Shown here piece by piece: positions 27,889-39,465 of a stretch of 64,000 bases of DNA. Position 1 is the first letter of the stretch; each line of letters begins with the position of its first letter. The stretch spans positions 253,001 through 317,000 of the forward strand of contig NZ_CP150637.1 in the NCBI RefSeq assembly GCF_038500265.1. The letters are read 5' to 3'. This DNA is from Ignatzschineria larvae DSM 13226 (GTDB taxonomy: Bacteria; Pseudomonadota; Gammaproteobacteria; Cardiobacteriales; Wohlfahrtiimonadaceae). Under the pieces are notes generated by a model. The model was not told the DNA's origin and did not search any database. It was given only the letters and a program-made list of their open reading frames with translations. A program made the position numbers and the translations under genes.

Positions 27889-28689
27889 TCACTTTATTTT
27901 TTGTCGATAGTGCGATTCAGAAACTTCCGGTGCTTCAATGCCGGCAGAGAAAGCTTGATCTCTTTTAGATAGCAGATAGAAAAAGAGTAGGGCAATGAGG
28001 TAGGCTAAAATTGTACTGACAAATAGATCAATTGGGAAATGCATGCCAAGGCGTACACGACTAATCATCATTAAGCCGGCCCATACTGTGATAAGTCCAC
28101 CAATTATCCCCGTTTTAGAATCTCGTTCACGTGTTAAGAATCCCACGATGATCATCGCCCACATGACCGCAAAAATCGTGTGTCCTGAAGGAAATGAGTA
28201 GCCTGTTTCATGTTGCCAATGCTGTTGAAGCCAAGAGGGTGTTTGCGTATCTTCTTCGACAGCTACAGTAATGATTTCGGCGCGTTCTTTTCGGGAAAGA
28301 TCGTAAAATGTATCAATCTCAACGCCTTGATCAACGATATAACTCATGTAAGGGCGGGGTTCTTCAAGTGTATATTTGATGGCAGACTTCACGATTTGTG
28401 TAGCACCTTGTAGCACTAATACGCTTAAGAAGATGATGACCCAATGATGTTGTAAACGTTGACAGCGCATACTAAGCGCAATCGCTAATACGAGTGACGT
28501 TAAAAGCGCGAAGTAGGGAGTTGACCCTGTTTCTGTGACGATAAATAGGAGAAAATCCCAAACTTGATAATGCTGTGCGTGCTCCCAATGCCAACCTGTA
28601 AGCCAAATGATAATGGGGATCAGAATGAGCGGGATAAAAGTGAGTGTAAGGTTTTTGACGAGTTTAGAGAAAGGCGCAATAGTGATCAT
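27889..28689 (-). CDS. PAP2-family membrane phosphatase (PgpB-like)
   Basis: The protein is an inner-membrane phosphatase of the PAP2 superfamily, 266 residues with about six helices. The three catalytic motifs are visible: KYTLEEPRPY near residue 105, YSFPSGHT near residue 165 and SRVRLGMHFPIDL near residue 210. PgpB-type enzymes dephosphorylate undecaprenyl diphosphate, phosphatidylglycerol phosphate and related lipids. The long periplasmic segment between motifs 1 and 2 fits PgpB. The exact substrate cannot be read from the sequence. Confidence 0.87.
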   Translation of the reverse strand: MITIAPFSKLVKNLTLTFIPLILIPIIIWLTGWHWEHAQHYQVWDFLLFIVTETGSTPYFALLTSLVLAIALSMRCQRLQHHWVIIFLSVLVLQGATQIVKSAIKYTLEEPRPYMSYIVDQGVEIDTFYDLSRKERAEIITVAVEEDTQTPSWLQQHWQHETGYSFPSGHTIFAVMWAMIIVGFLTRERDSKTGIIGGLITVWAGLMMISRVRLGMHFPIDLFVSTILAYLIALLFFYLLSKRDQAFSAGIEAPEVSESHYRQKIK

Positions 28690-28769
28690 AAGTTATTAGT
28701 AGTTAAATAAGGTCATAAATTAAATCTGAATCGATCAAGTCTAACGATCTTTCTCTGAAGAGGCAACTA

Positions 28770-29567
28770 CTAGAAATAGTTGAGTTTAAAAAGTTGATCA
28801 AGTGTTTTCGCAACACCATCTTCAATATTTGTATGAACAACACGATCGGGGAATTGGGTTTTAAGAGGGTCAATGGCATTCCCCATCACATAGGGATGAC
28901 CAACTAATGAGAGCATCTCTAAATCATTTCGCTGATCGCCAAATGCGATACACTGTTTCGGGTCAATATTCAGTTGCTCTAACACGTGCTGAACACCAAC
29001 AGATTTATTGACACCTTGAGGCATCACTTCAAGATAAGTTGCCGAAGAGGTTGAGATGGAAGCACCTTGGAAATGCTGATGAGCAAAGTCGAGATAAGTG
29101 GTTAATTGTTCAGAAGGAACAACAAAGAGCGCTTTAGTGACATCTTCATCTAACCAGTTATAGTCAGGATCTAAAATAGCAAAACGCTCACCAGGACAGG
29201 TGTGATGATGTGCAGAGCCATCGGCAGTATAGATCACATTGTTATGATAGAAGATCGGTGGATATTGATGAATTTTGGAAAATTCAAACACTTGTTCTAG
29301 CACCGGGCGCGGTAAAAGCGCTTCATAGAGCACGCGTTCTTTGCGAAAATCAAAGACTCGAGCACCATTATAGTTGATCATATAATCGACCCCACCAATG
29401 GCTTTTGCAAATGGCAGCGCGCCAGCAAAGCTTCGACCAGTACTAAAAACAACTTGTAAACCATCGTGTCTGAGCTTCGTGAGAATCGTTTGTAATGCAG
29501 GGGATAAACTATTGTGATCATTAAGACTTGTACCATCTAAGTCCAAAAAGAGTGCTTTAAAAGTCAT
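28770..29567 (-). CDS. HAD-superfamily (Cof-type, IIB) sugar-phosphate phosphatase
   Basis: The 265-residue protein starts with the HAD nucleophile motif LFLDLDGTSLND near residue 6. It has motif II VVFSTGRS near residue 40, a type IIB cap domain in the middle, and motif IV AFGDQRNDLEML near residue 217. Proteins of this group dephosphorylate small sugar phosphates, FMN or pyridoxal phosphate; the substrate is not predictable here. A near-perfect CRP-like palindrome lies about 85 bp upstream of the start. Confidence 0.88.
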   Translation of the reverse strand: MTFKALFLDLDGTSLNDHNSLSPALQTILTKLRHDGLQVVFSTGRSFAGALPFAKAIGGVDYMINYNGARVFDFRKERVLYEALLPRPVLEQVFEFSKIHQYPPIFYHNNVIYTADGSAHHHTCPGERFAILDPDYNWLDEDVTKALFVVPSEQLTTYLDFAHQHFQGASISTSSATYLEVMPQGVNKSVGVQHVLEQLNIDPKQCIAFGDQRNDLEMLSLVGHPYVMGNAIDPLKTQFPDRVVHTNIEDGVAKTLDQLFKLNYF

Positions 29568-29652
29568 TCGATATTCCTCTTAGTTATCTGATTCATCACT
29601 GATTGCTACTCTTTGAAAGTATAGAGGGTTCATCATCATTCGACAACCCTAG

Positions 29653-29672
29653 ATTGTGATGTAAATCACAAT
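29653..29672. promoter_or_regulatory. CRP-like binding site
   Basis: ATTGTGATGTAAATCACAAT contains the TGTGA-N6-TCACA core exactly and is palindromic at 18 of 20 positions. It sits between divergent genes, 86 bp upstream of the HAD start codon and about 210 bp upstream of hfq. Control of the HAD gene, hfq, or both is inference. Confidence 0.7.
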
Positions 29673-29770
29673 GATTCACACGAATATTGGAAATTAGCGA
29701 AGCTTTTTTGGCAGTAAAGAAAAGTTATTTCTCTTTAAATGCTGAAATGCATTATAATTAGCTAGATAAG

Positions 29771-29789
29771 AACCTCAAATTTAGAGGTT
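29771..29789 (+). promoter_or_regulatory. Hairpin in the hfq leader
   Basis: AACCTC-AAATTTA-GAGGTT lies about 90 bp before the hfq ATG. No T-run follows, so it is more likely an mRNA leader structure than a terminator. E. coli hfq is autoregulated through its 5' leader, which makes this worth noting. Confidence 0.4.
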
Positions 29790-29880
29790 GACTATAAATA
29801 GAGTCGGCTGTCTTGTAGCGAAGCGCTATAAATGATGGACTCCTCCAATGAATGATAAAAACGAATAAGTGAGAACCAAC

Positions 29881-30147
29881 ATGGCAAAAATGCAATCCCT
29901 TCAAGATCCTTTTTTAAATCTACTACGCAAAGGACGCGTTCCTGTATCGATCTTCTTGATCAACGGGATTAAACTACAAGGTCAGATCGAGTCTTTTGAT
30001 CAATTTGTGATTTTACTTCGTTCTAATGTTAGCCAAATGATCTATAAGCATGCGGTATCTACGATTGTTCCTGCGCGCAATATCAATTTGGGTCTAGAGG
30101 TCGATGATGAAACCTCTTTCGAAGAAACAACTTCAGATGAGGCATAA
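29881..30147 (+). CDS. hfq: RNA-binding protein Hfq
   Basis: Hfq is the hexameric Sm-like chaperone of small RNAs. The 88-residue protein has the core [21 protein letters not shown] near residue 5, then FDQFVILL and the Sm2 motif [12 protein letters not shown], followed by a short acidic tail. The ATG at 29881 gives the typical start [12 protein letters not shown]. It is followed by hflX, hflK, hflC and purA in the conserved order. miaA is missing from the front of the cluster. Confidence 0.98.
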   Translation: MAKMQSLQDPFLNLLRKGRVPVSIFLINGIKLQGQIESFDQFVILLRSNVSQMIYKHAVSTIVPARNINLGLEVDDETSFEETTSDEA

Positions 30148-30308
30148 GTCTATTGTTGTTAAGTAATTTAGAGCTTATCTAAAATAAAATATTAGATGGA
30201 GTAAATTAAGTTTTTATCGGTGATATTACCGATACCTGCTCTTTTCAACGGACGATCTGTTAAAATTTATCGTTGCGTTTTGTTTATCGAGGTACTCTCG
30301 CAGTTATA

Positions 30309-31625
30309 ATGACCGAAATTATTGAAGTAGCTTCAGAGCTATTATCCCATCCGCATGATCGTGCAGTGATTGTCTCTTTGGAAATGCCGGAGAGTGAGCC
30401 CGGGGATTTAGCAGAATTTTGTGAATTAGTCACATCAGCTGGTGTTGAGATAGCAACCATTATCACTGGCAGTCGGCAGACAGCACATCATAAATATTTC
30501 GTTGGTACTGGTAAAGCTGAGGAAATTCATCAGGCGGTTCAAGATTATGATGCCAATGTTGTCCTGATGAATCATGATTTAACACCAAGCCAAAATCGTA
30601 ACCTTGAGAGTCTTTGTGATATTCGAGTGGTAGATCGTACTGGCTTGATTCTCGATATTTTTGCCCAAAGAGCACAGAGCTTTGAGGGTAAGCTACAAGT
30701 TGAATTGGCACAGCTCACGAGGCTTGCAACTCGTTTAGTGCGTAAACATACTAATCTATCACAGCAGCGAGGCGGTGCTGTCGGTCTGCGAGGTCCTGGA
30801 GAAACCCGCCTTGAGATGGATCGTCGGGTGATTAGTGATCGAATCCGTCAGCTTAAAAAACGACTTGAATCAGTGACCAAAATGCGGGCACAAGAGCGCA
30901 TCTCTAGAGAGCGCAATGAAGTACCCACAGTGGCATTAGTGGGTTATACTAATGCCGGAAAATCCTCCCTTTTTAATGCGTTAACTGATGCTGGTGTGTA
31001 TGTGCAGGATCAGCTTTTTGCCACATTAGACCCTACTCATAGAGCCATTGAAATCCCCCATGTCGGGCGCATTATTTTAGTGGATACTGTCGGTTTTATC
31101 TCTAAATTACCTCATGATCTCGTGGAAGCTTTTAAGTCTACGTTGCAAGAAGCGGTGGAGGCTGATCTACTTTTAGAAGTGATCGACGTTGCCGATAAAG
31201 AGCGAGAACTGAAGATGAGAGAGGTATCGAATGTGCTTGAGCAGATTAAAGCGGATCAAGTTCCTCGATTGCAAGTTTTTAATAAAATTGATTTAAAACC
31301 GGAAATTAATCCCCATATATCTAAGGATGAGCGGGGTTTACCCAATGCTGTGTGGCTTTCAGTGGTAAAAAAGGAAGGGTTATCGTTTTTAATTGATGCT
31401 ATTGCAACCCATTTTCAACAAAATCATCTAGCACTTTCTGTGACATTACCGCCAAGCGAAGGGCGTTTACGGGCAGAACTCTATCGGTTAGATGCGGTCA
31501 AAGATGAACAATTTGGGGAGAAAGGGGAGTTCATTTTAGAGCTCTACCTTGCGCGTTATCGCTTGATGCGTCTTTTAAAAGAGATGCCGGAGACTTCACG
31601 CTATTTCATTTCAGTGATTCGTTAG
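30309..31625 (+). CDS. hflX: Ribosome-associated GTPase HflX
   Basis: HflX is a GTPase that splits stalled or stressed ribosomes. With the ATG at 30309 it has 438 residues (E. coli 426). The N-terminal nucleotide-binding domain contains GTGKAEEIHQAV. The helical linker has the family block QRGGAVGLRGPGETRLEMDRR. The G domain has GYTNAGKSSLFNAL, DTVGFI and NKID. A TTG at 30273 is an alternative start. The gap from hfq is 161 bp. Confidence 0.95.
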   Translation: MTEIIEVASELLSHPHDRAVIVSLEMPESEPGDLAEFCELVTSAGVEIATIITGSRQTAHHKYFVGTGKAEEIHQAVQDYDANVVLMNHDLTPSQNRNLESLCDIRVVDRTGLILDIFAQRAQSFEGKLQVELAQLTRLATRLVRKHTNLSQQRGGAVGLRGPGETRLEMDRRVISDRIRQLKKRLESVTKMRAQERISRERNEVPTVALVGYTNAGKSSLFNALTDAGVYVQDQLFATLDPTHRAIEIPHVGRIILVDTVGFISKLPHDLVEAFKSTLQEAVEADLLLEVIDVADKERELKMREVSNVLEQIKADQVPRLQVFNKIDLKPEINPHISKDERGLPNAVWLSVVKKEGLSFLIDAIATHFQQNHLALSVTLPPSEGRLRAELYRLDAVKDEQFGEKGEFILELYLARYRLMRLLKEMPETSRYFISVIR

Positions 31626-31886
31626 TTTGTTCTGAAATAGCGGTTTTCACCGAGAGATCACATAGTTGAATAGAATGAATGATAAGGATTAATGCAAATT
31701 TTTATAAGATCATATTTATGAAGATGAAAAGCGATACGATGATAGGTGCAAATTGGCTAAAAAATTGCTATCTTGTCGAATTGTCGCTATAAAAATGGGA
31801 TAAGATCTGAGATCTAGCGGATTATTTGAAAAGAATATTCATAGGATCATTGTTGAGATGGTCAGCAGAATTATCAAAGGGATTAA

Positions 31887-33227
31887 ATGAAGGAAAATAA
31901 CTTAGAGATGGCTTGGGAAGCACCGAAAGATGGGCAAAATCAATCGGGTGGTAATCAATCAAATCCACAAAAGCCTCAAGGTCAGAATGATCACAATGGC
32001 TCTAATAACCCAAATGAGCCTAATAACCGCAATAATCAAAATGGTTCAGCGCCCGATTTAGATGAGATTTTCAAAAAACTCGGGGGTGCTTTTCGCGGTA
32101 GAGGCGGGCAAGGGCATTCAAGCGGTATTGGTAAATATATTGCAATCGGTGGGGCTGTGCTTCTCTGTGGTTGGCTTGCAACGGGGTTTTATACCATTGA
32201 TGCTGGGCAGAAAGGGGTCGAGTTACTGTTAGGGCAGTATCATGCGACTAAAGATCCCGGTTTAAGATGGCGTTTCCCAAGTCCTATTGGGGAACATCGT
32301 ATTATCGATATTCAGCGCCGATTCTCACAAAAAATTGGTTCAACGGCTAAGGGGAATCGTAAAGCCTCAATGTTGACGAAAGATGAGAATCTTGTGGATG
32401 TGAATGTTGAAGTGCAATATCAGATTAACAATGATGACCCCGCACAATATTGGTTTGCTTCGGTTGACCCTGATAAAACCCTTAAGGAAGTGGTGGATAG
32501 TGCGACTCGTGAGCGTGTAGGGCAAACCTCGCTAGATGATATCTTGACAGATGGTCGTGAGCAGTTGATGCAAGAAGTGAAAGAGCTCGCGCAAAGTATT
32601 TTAGATAACTATGCCATTGGTCTTGTCATTACTAACGTTAACTTAGAAGATGCACAGGCCCCAGCGGCGGTACAAGATGCCTTCTCAGATGCGATTCGTG
32701 CAAGGGAAGATGAGCAGAGCCGGATTAACCAAGCAGAAGCCTATCAGAGTAAAGTGCACGCTGAAGCACGCGGGGAAGCTGAACGTATTTTACGGGAAGC
32801 GGAAGCTTATCGTGAAAGTAAAATGGCCCAAGCGCGCGGGGAAGCGGAGCGTTTTAATCGCCTCTATACAGCCTATCGTAATGCACCGGATGTAACTCGC
32901 GAACGTCTCTATCTTGAGAATATGGAAACAGTGTTACAAAATAGTAACAAACTCTATATGGGGTCAGAGAGCGGTAATAACTTGATGATGTTACCACTAG
33001 ATAAGATGATTAATGGCAACAACAATAATACTAGTAATAGTCATAGTCGCACTAATAGTGGTAGCCATAATATGGATGTAACCCCGATTAATAGTGGTGT
33101 GCAAATGTCCTCTACACCGGCAAAAACGACGAAAGCTGAACTAAATAGCAGTCAGAAATCAACAACGACCACCCCTTCGACAACGACTAGCGATGATAGC
33201 AGAAGTCGTGCACGTCTCACTCGTTAA
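31887..33227 (+). CDS. hflK: FtsH protease modulator HflK
   Basis: HflK and HflC form a large SPFH cage in the inner membrane around FtsH. The 446-residue protein has an Asn/Gly/Pro-rich cytoplasmic N-terminus (residues 15-55), a membrane helix at about 85-106, and the SPFH/band-7 domain (DAGQKGVELLLGQYH, then GLRWRFPSPIGEH). A coiled region (QAEAYQSKVHAEARGEAERI) and a Ser/Thr/Asn-rich C-terminal tail follow. E. coli HflK is 419 residues, so the extra length is in the tails. It is followed by hflC after 18 bp. Confidence 0.95.
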   Translation: MKENNLEMAWEAPKDGQNQSGGNQSNPQKPQGQNDHNGSNNPNEPNNRNNQNGSAPDLDEIFKKLGGAFRGRGGQGHSSGIGKYIAIGGAVLLCGWLATGFYTIDAGQKGVELLLGQYHATKDPGLRWRFPSPIGEHRIIDIQRRFSQKIGSTAKGNRKASMLTKDENLVDVNVEVQYQINNDDPAQYWFASVDPDKTLKEVVDSATRERVGQTSLDDILTDGREQLMQEVKELAQSILDNYAIGLVITNVNLEDAQAPAAVQDAFSDAIRAREDEQSRINQAEAYQSKVHAEARGEAERILREAEAYRESKMAQARGEAERFNRLYTAYRNAPDVTRERLYLENMETVLQNSNKLYMGSESGNNLMMLPLDKMINGNNNNTSNSHSRTNSGSHNMDVTPINSGVQMSSTPAKTTKAELNSSQKSTTTTPSTTTSDDSRSRARLTR

Positions 33228-33245
33228 TAGGAGAAGTCATTCAAT

Positions 33246-34301
33246 ATGAAATTATTTACACGTATTATTCTTCCCATTGTGGTGATCGTCCTTGTCGTAT
33301 TGACGAGCTCATTAGTCGTGGTGAAAGAGTGGCAGAAAGGGCTACAATTACGCTTTGGTCGTATTGTAACTGTTTATGATGAGCCAGGAATCTACTTTAA
33401 ACTTCCGTTGATCGATAATGTACGAATCTTTGATGGTCGTATCCAAACATTAGATACACCACCAGAGCCCTTCCTCACTTCAGAGAAGAAAAATCTGATC
33501 GTGGATACCTTTATCAAATGGCGCGTCATTGATCCTGAAGTCTACTACCAAAAAGTTGCCGGTAATCCAGGTGTCTTTAATCGCCTTTTTGAACCGATTG
33601 TGAAAAACAACTTCCGCGCCGCCTTCGGTAAGCGTGATGTTCAAACGGTTGTCGGGGGTAATGTTGCCGCGAAAAGTACTAAATATGGCGATAATTCAAA
33701 AGTGATCGTTGTGGATAAACCGAGTGATGCGTTAGCCTTAGACCCTAAAACGCTCGAAGAGATTCATGCAGAAGATATCGATATTGTGATTCGTAGCAAA
33801 GAGAATGTGACTCCGGTGATTGCAGGACAAGAGATTGATCTGAATAATACTGTTCGTCAAGAGATCGAAAAAACTATCTTAGTAGCGCTTTCAGTGGAAG
33901 CAAAAGAGTATGGTGTTGAGATTATTGATGTTCGTATTAATGGTGTTGAATTACCCGATGATGTGACGGATAATGTCTTTAATCGTATGCGTACAGAACG
34001 TGAACGTGTTGCGACAGAGCTTCGTTCTAAAGGGGAGGCAGCTTACATTGAAAAAGTGGCGGAAGCAGATAGTAATCGTGTGATTCTACTCGCCACTGCA
34101 TTCGAAGAAGCTGAGAAAATTCGTGGGGAAGGAGATGCAGAGGCGGCTGTGATTTATGGTCAAGCTTATGGTCAAGATCCTGAATTCTACTCATTTTATC
34201 GAAGCTTAGAGGCTTATAAGAATGCCTTTCAGAATGATGGAGATATCTTAATTCTCGATCCTGGCAGTGATTTCTTTAAGCACTTTCAGCAAAAGCAGTA
34301 A
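33246..34301 (+). CDS. hflC: FtsH protease modulator HflC
   Basis: HflC is the second SPFH subunit of the HflKC-FtsH complex. The 351-residue product has an N-terminal membrane anchor (about 7-26) and the band-7 domain (KEWQKGLQLRFGRIV, then FLTSEKKNLIVDTFIKWRV). A helical region contains RMRTERERVATELRSKGE, then FYSFYRSLEAYKNAF, which is characteristic of HflC. An internal stretch near residue 130 (KRDVQTVVGGN) is longer than in E. coli HflC (334). Confidence 0.95.
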   Translation: MKLFTRIILPIVVIVLVVLTSSLVVVKEWQKGLQLRFGRIVTVYDEPGIYFKLPLIDNVRIFDGRIQTLDTPPEPFLTSEKKNLIVDTFIKWRVIDPEVYYQKVAGNPGVFNRLFEPIVKNNFRAAFGKRDVQTVVGGNVAAKSTKYGDNSKVIVVDKPSDALALDPKTLEEIHAEDIDIVIRSKENVTPVIAGQEIDLNNTVRQEIEKTILVALSVEAKEYGVEIIDVRINGVELPDDVTDNVFNRMRTERERVATELRSKGEAAYIEKVAEADSNRVILLATAFEEAEKIRGEGDAEAAVIYGQAYGQDPEFYSFYRSLEAYKNAFQNDGDILILDPGSDFFKHFQQKQ

Positions 34302-34323
34302 CAAAAACAATTGATTGTTAAAT

Positions 34324-34348
34324 TAAGGCGCTAGTCGCCTTATTCTAT
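34324..34348 (+). terminator. Hairpin between hflC and purA
   Basis: TAAGGCG (34324-34330) pairs with CGCCTTA (34336-34342) around a 5-base loop, followed by TTCTATTTTT. It probably causes at least partial termination, so purA could have separate expression from hflKC. Confidence 0.6.
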
Positions 34349-34368
34349 TTTTATGAGGAAAAAATTAG

Positions 34369-35667
<1,299 letters not shown>

Positions 35668-35704
35668 GATATTTAAGTTTAATGCTGTTTTTGACGAGTA
35701 GATG

Positions 35705-35874
35705 TATAGTCAATCTGGTTTAAGAAGAATGTTTTTAAAGCAGCGAGTATAGGATTTTAAAAAGAACATAAAACCCTTTCTAAGCAACAGTTGCAAGAGG
35801 CCGGATAGAACAGCGTCCTCGCCTCGATCAGCCAGCATTAAAAAACAAGCTTGTTTTGAACTAATCTTACTATG
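35705..35874. repeat. MITE-like dispersed element, copy B (longer variant)
   Basis: The left end TATAGTCAATCTGGTTTAAG and right end TTTTGAACTAATCTTACTAT match copies A and C. The centre contains GTTGCAAGAGGCCGGATAGA, equivalent to the conserved core. It is about 170 bp because of an extra segment of roughly 37 bp after the left end (near 35727-35764). The stretch AACATAAAACC that follows is shared with copy C but missing in copy A. It lies between convergent purA and lptG. Confidence 0.8.
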
Positions 35875-35887
35875 CTACCAACAAGAC

Positions 35888-35920
35888 AAAGCCCTAATAG
35901 AAAAATCTGTTAGGGCTTTT
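35888..35920. terminator. Bidirectional terminator between purA and lptG
   Basis: AAAGCCCTAA (35888-35897) pairs with TTAGGGCTTT (35910-35919), with T/A runs on both sides. It serves convergent transcription from purA and from lptF-lptG. Confidence 0.85.
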
Positions 35921-35965
35921 TATTAGGTCTATGATCTGAACACTTCTATCAATGATGATAGTAGA

Positions 35966-37003
35966 TTACGGTAGTAACTTGAAGAGCCCGTAAGCGATCA
36001 ACATTGCAAATATGGCCGGGAAGAGTGCACCGATGATGGGTGGGAATCCCGAAATGAGGATAAAGTGTCCGAGCATCTGTGTCATCAGATAGATAATCAG
36101 TCCGAGAATGACACCGATAAGAATCCGTTCACCAATCCCTTGCCGGCGTTGTTGGGCAAAGACTAAGGGGGCTGCGATTAGAATCATTGAAATGTTGATT
36201 AGCGGATTAAAGACCTTACTCCAGAATGCAAGGCGATATTCACTACTATCGAGGTTGTTCTGTTCAAGGTAGGTGATAAAGCGCCAAAGATCTTGGCTTG
36301 AGAGATATTCCGGATCATTGACTAAGGCATTGAGTGCCGTCTTATCAATATGCGTATTGAGCGCAAAATCTTGTCCTTTCTGATCGGTAATGATATCCGG
36401 ATTAAATGTAATTTCTGTGAAACTAGGCATGACCCATTCATTATTGCTTAAGACCATCTCCGGCGCTTTAATCCATTTGTAAAGTGCTTGATCTTTAGCT
36501 GAATAAACATTGATATTTTTAAGCGTTAAATTTTCTAATGAGCGGACTTCGATAATATAATCTCCATCAATTGCCCAAAAACCTTTATTCGAGCTATTTT
36601 TATGGCTAACGACAAGTGCCTCTTCGTGTGTTGGTGGCACTATATACTCCCCAACCCAGACAATGACGGCACTTAGAAGTAGCGTTGTATAGATTGCCCC
36701 TCGAAGTGTTCTTGCTTTACTAAAGCCTGCTGTTCGAATGGCGGTGAGCTCATTGTGGCTTGCGAGTTGCCCTAGCCCTAATAGAGTTCCGAGTAGGAGT
36801 GCCATTGGAAAGATTCGATAAACCCGTGCGGGCATATCGTAGAGTAGGAATTTAATCATATCAATGAGTTGATATTGATCATCGCCGATATCTTGTAACT
36901 CATTGAGAAAAGTGAAGAAACTCTCAATAATGATGAGTAGTAATAGGCAAAATAGCGTAAATAGTAACGATGTTGCAAAGGTATAACGATCAATTTTTAA
37001 CAT
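35966..37003 (-). CDS. lptG: LPS export permease LptG
   Basis: LptG and LptF are the membrane subunits of the LptB2FG ABC transporter, which extracts LPS from the inner membrane. The 345-residue protein has N-terminal helices (YTFATSLLFTLFCLLLLIIIE), the conserved GLGQLASHNELTAIRTAGFS near residue 75, a periplasmic beta-jellyroll middle, and C-terminal helices with QRRQGIGERILIGVILGL. It lies 31 bp after lptF, the conserved operon order. Confidence 0.94.
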   Translation of the reverse strand: MLKIDRYTFATSLLFTLFCLLLLIIIESFFTFLNELQDIGDDQYQLIDMIKFLLYDMPARVYRIFPMALLLGTLLGLGQLASHNELTAIRTAGFSKARTLRGAIYTTLLLSAVIVWVGEYIVPPTHEEALVVSHKNSSNKGFWAIDGDYIIEVRSLENLTLKNINVYSAKDQALYKWIKAPEMVLSNNEWVMPSFTEITFNPDIITDQKGQDFALNTHIDKTALNALVNDPEYLSSQDLWRFITYLEQNNLDSSEYRLAFWSKVFNPLINISMILIAAPLVFAQQRRQGIGERILIGVILGLIIYLMTQMLGHFILISGFPPIIGALFPAIFAMLIAYGLFKLLP

Positions 37004-37034
37004 ATTATTCTCTTATCCTCGTTAAAAGTGATCA

Positions 37035-38090
37035 TTAGAGCGATCGGTTATAGCGTCTATAGACAATAAACGCCACGATAAACATTAGAATATGAATCCA
37101 CCAGATCCCCAAATCAGGGTTCACGGTACCATTTTTCATCCAAGCCAGCCCCATTCCTAACAGGTTAAAGTAGAAGACATAGAAGATCACGCCGATAATC
37201 AATTTATTGAAGCGTCCTTGACGAGGTCTTGAATGTGACAATGCCGGGATGAGTAGTATCAGTAAGAAGACCGAGATCGAGCCTGAGAGACGACGTTGTA
37301 ATTCTCGTTTATAGAGAGGCGATGGATTCTCAAAAAGTTCTTTCGTGCTCCAAGCAATGGCTTTAGGCCAGTTATCTTGTTTTGTGGTATCTAAGCGAGT
37401 ACGCATCACTTCAAAGTGGGCTACTTCTGAATATTCAGGGGTAATGGTTGTTCGCGCGCCATCTTTGAGAATGATAAAGCGAGTATTATTCTCATCAATC
37501 TCTTGCAAGCCTTCTTTGGCAAAGGTAATGGCCGTATTGCCATTTGCCTCATTGCTTTTGATAAAGACATTTTCAAGATAGCCCGTAGTTGGATTAATTC
37601 TTTGCACGTAGACAATATGTTGTCCTTCGGCAAATTTTTGGAATACGCCGGGTTTAAGAATAGTCAATTGCGCTTCTTCGCGGGCTTTTTTAAGGACAAT
37701 CTCTTGAATTTGAGCAATTTCTGGGACGATCCAGAAGTTTAAAACGAGTACTACAAAACTGAGTGGAATCCCCACTTGTAATAGAATGCGATAGAGCCTT
37801 TTAACCGGCATTCCTAGCGCATAAAAGGCGGTCATCTCGCTATCTTTATAGAGCCGGCCAAAGGCGAGAATGGAGGCGAGCAGAAAACTGAGCGGGAGAA
37901 GCTCCGTAATAAAGCGAACGATCTGTAATCCAAGTAGAGAAAAAACAGCGGATTGCGACAGCGTGCCGTTAATCACTTGATTGAGGTAGAACGCAAGGCG
38001 CTGCACTAATAGTATTGAGATCAATACTAAAAGAACAGCAGCAAAGGTCGTTAAGATCTCTCTGCGGATATAGCGATCTATAAGCTTCAT
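37035..38090 (-). CDS. lptF: LPS export permease LptF
   Basis: This is the partner of LptG. The 351-residue protein begins MKLIDRYIRREILTTFAAVL and has the LptF/LptG coupling region SILAFGRLYKDSEMTAFYALG near residue 71. A periplasmic domain spans about 125-260, and the C-terminal helices contain SRPRQGRFNKLIIGVIFY. It is the first gene of lptF-lptG. Divergent pepA, usual in E. coli, is not present; tgt lies upstream on the same strand. Confidence 0.94.
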   Translation of the reverse strand: MKLIDRYIRREILTTFAAVLLVLISILLVQRLAFYLNQVINGTLSQSAVFSLLGLQIVRFITELLPLSFLLASILAFGRLYKDSEMTAFYALGMPVKRLYRILLQVGIPLSFVVLVLNFWIVPEIAQIQEIVLKKAREEAQLTILKPGVFQKFAEGQHIVYVQRINPTTGYLENVFIKSNEANGNTAITFAKEGLQEIDENNTRFIILKDGARTTITPEYSEVAHFEVMRTRLDTTKQDNWPKAIAWSTKELFENPSPLYKRELQRRLSGSISVFLLILLIPALSHSRPRQGRFNKLIIGVIFYVFYFNLLGMGLAWMKNGTVNPDLGIWWIHILMFIVAFIVYRRYNRSL

Positions 38091-38248
38091 TCGGGATCAG
38101 TCTCCTGCATCTAATAGAATGGTTATATCATAACCCATTAGTCGCAATGATTATTATGAATTATTGGGGCTAATGGATGTAGATAATGGATAGGTTAATG
38201 GCTATGCCAATAGATATGGCAATAGATATAACTCATAGATTGATAGAA

Positions 38249-39460
<1,212 letters not shown>

Positions 39461-39465
39461 TCAGA

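Larger units (their letters stand above)
29568..29880. other. Divergent regulatory region between the HAD gene and hfq
   Basis: This 313 bp region holds a CRP-type palindrome at 29653-29672, a hairpin at 29771-29789, a second small stem TAGCG-AAG-CGCTA near 29817 and a TATAAT-like hexamer near 29754. miaA, the usual neighbour upstream of hfq, is absent, so hfq must be transcribed from here. Confidence 0.6.
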
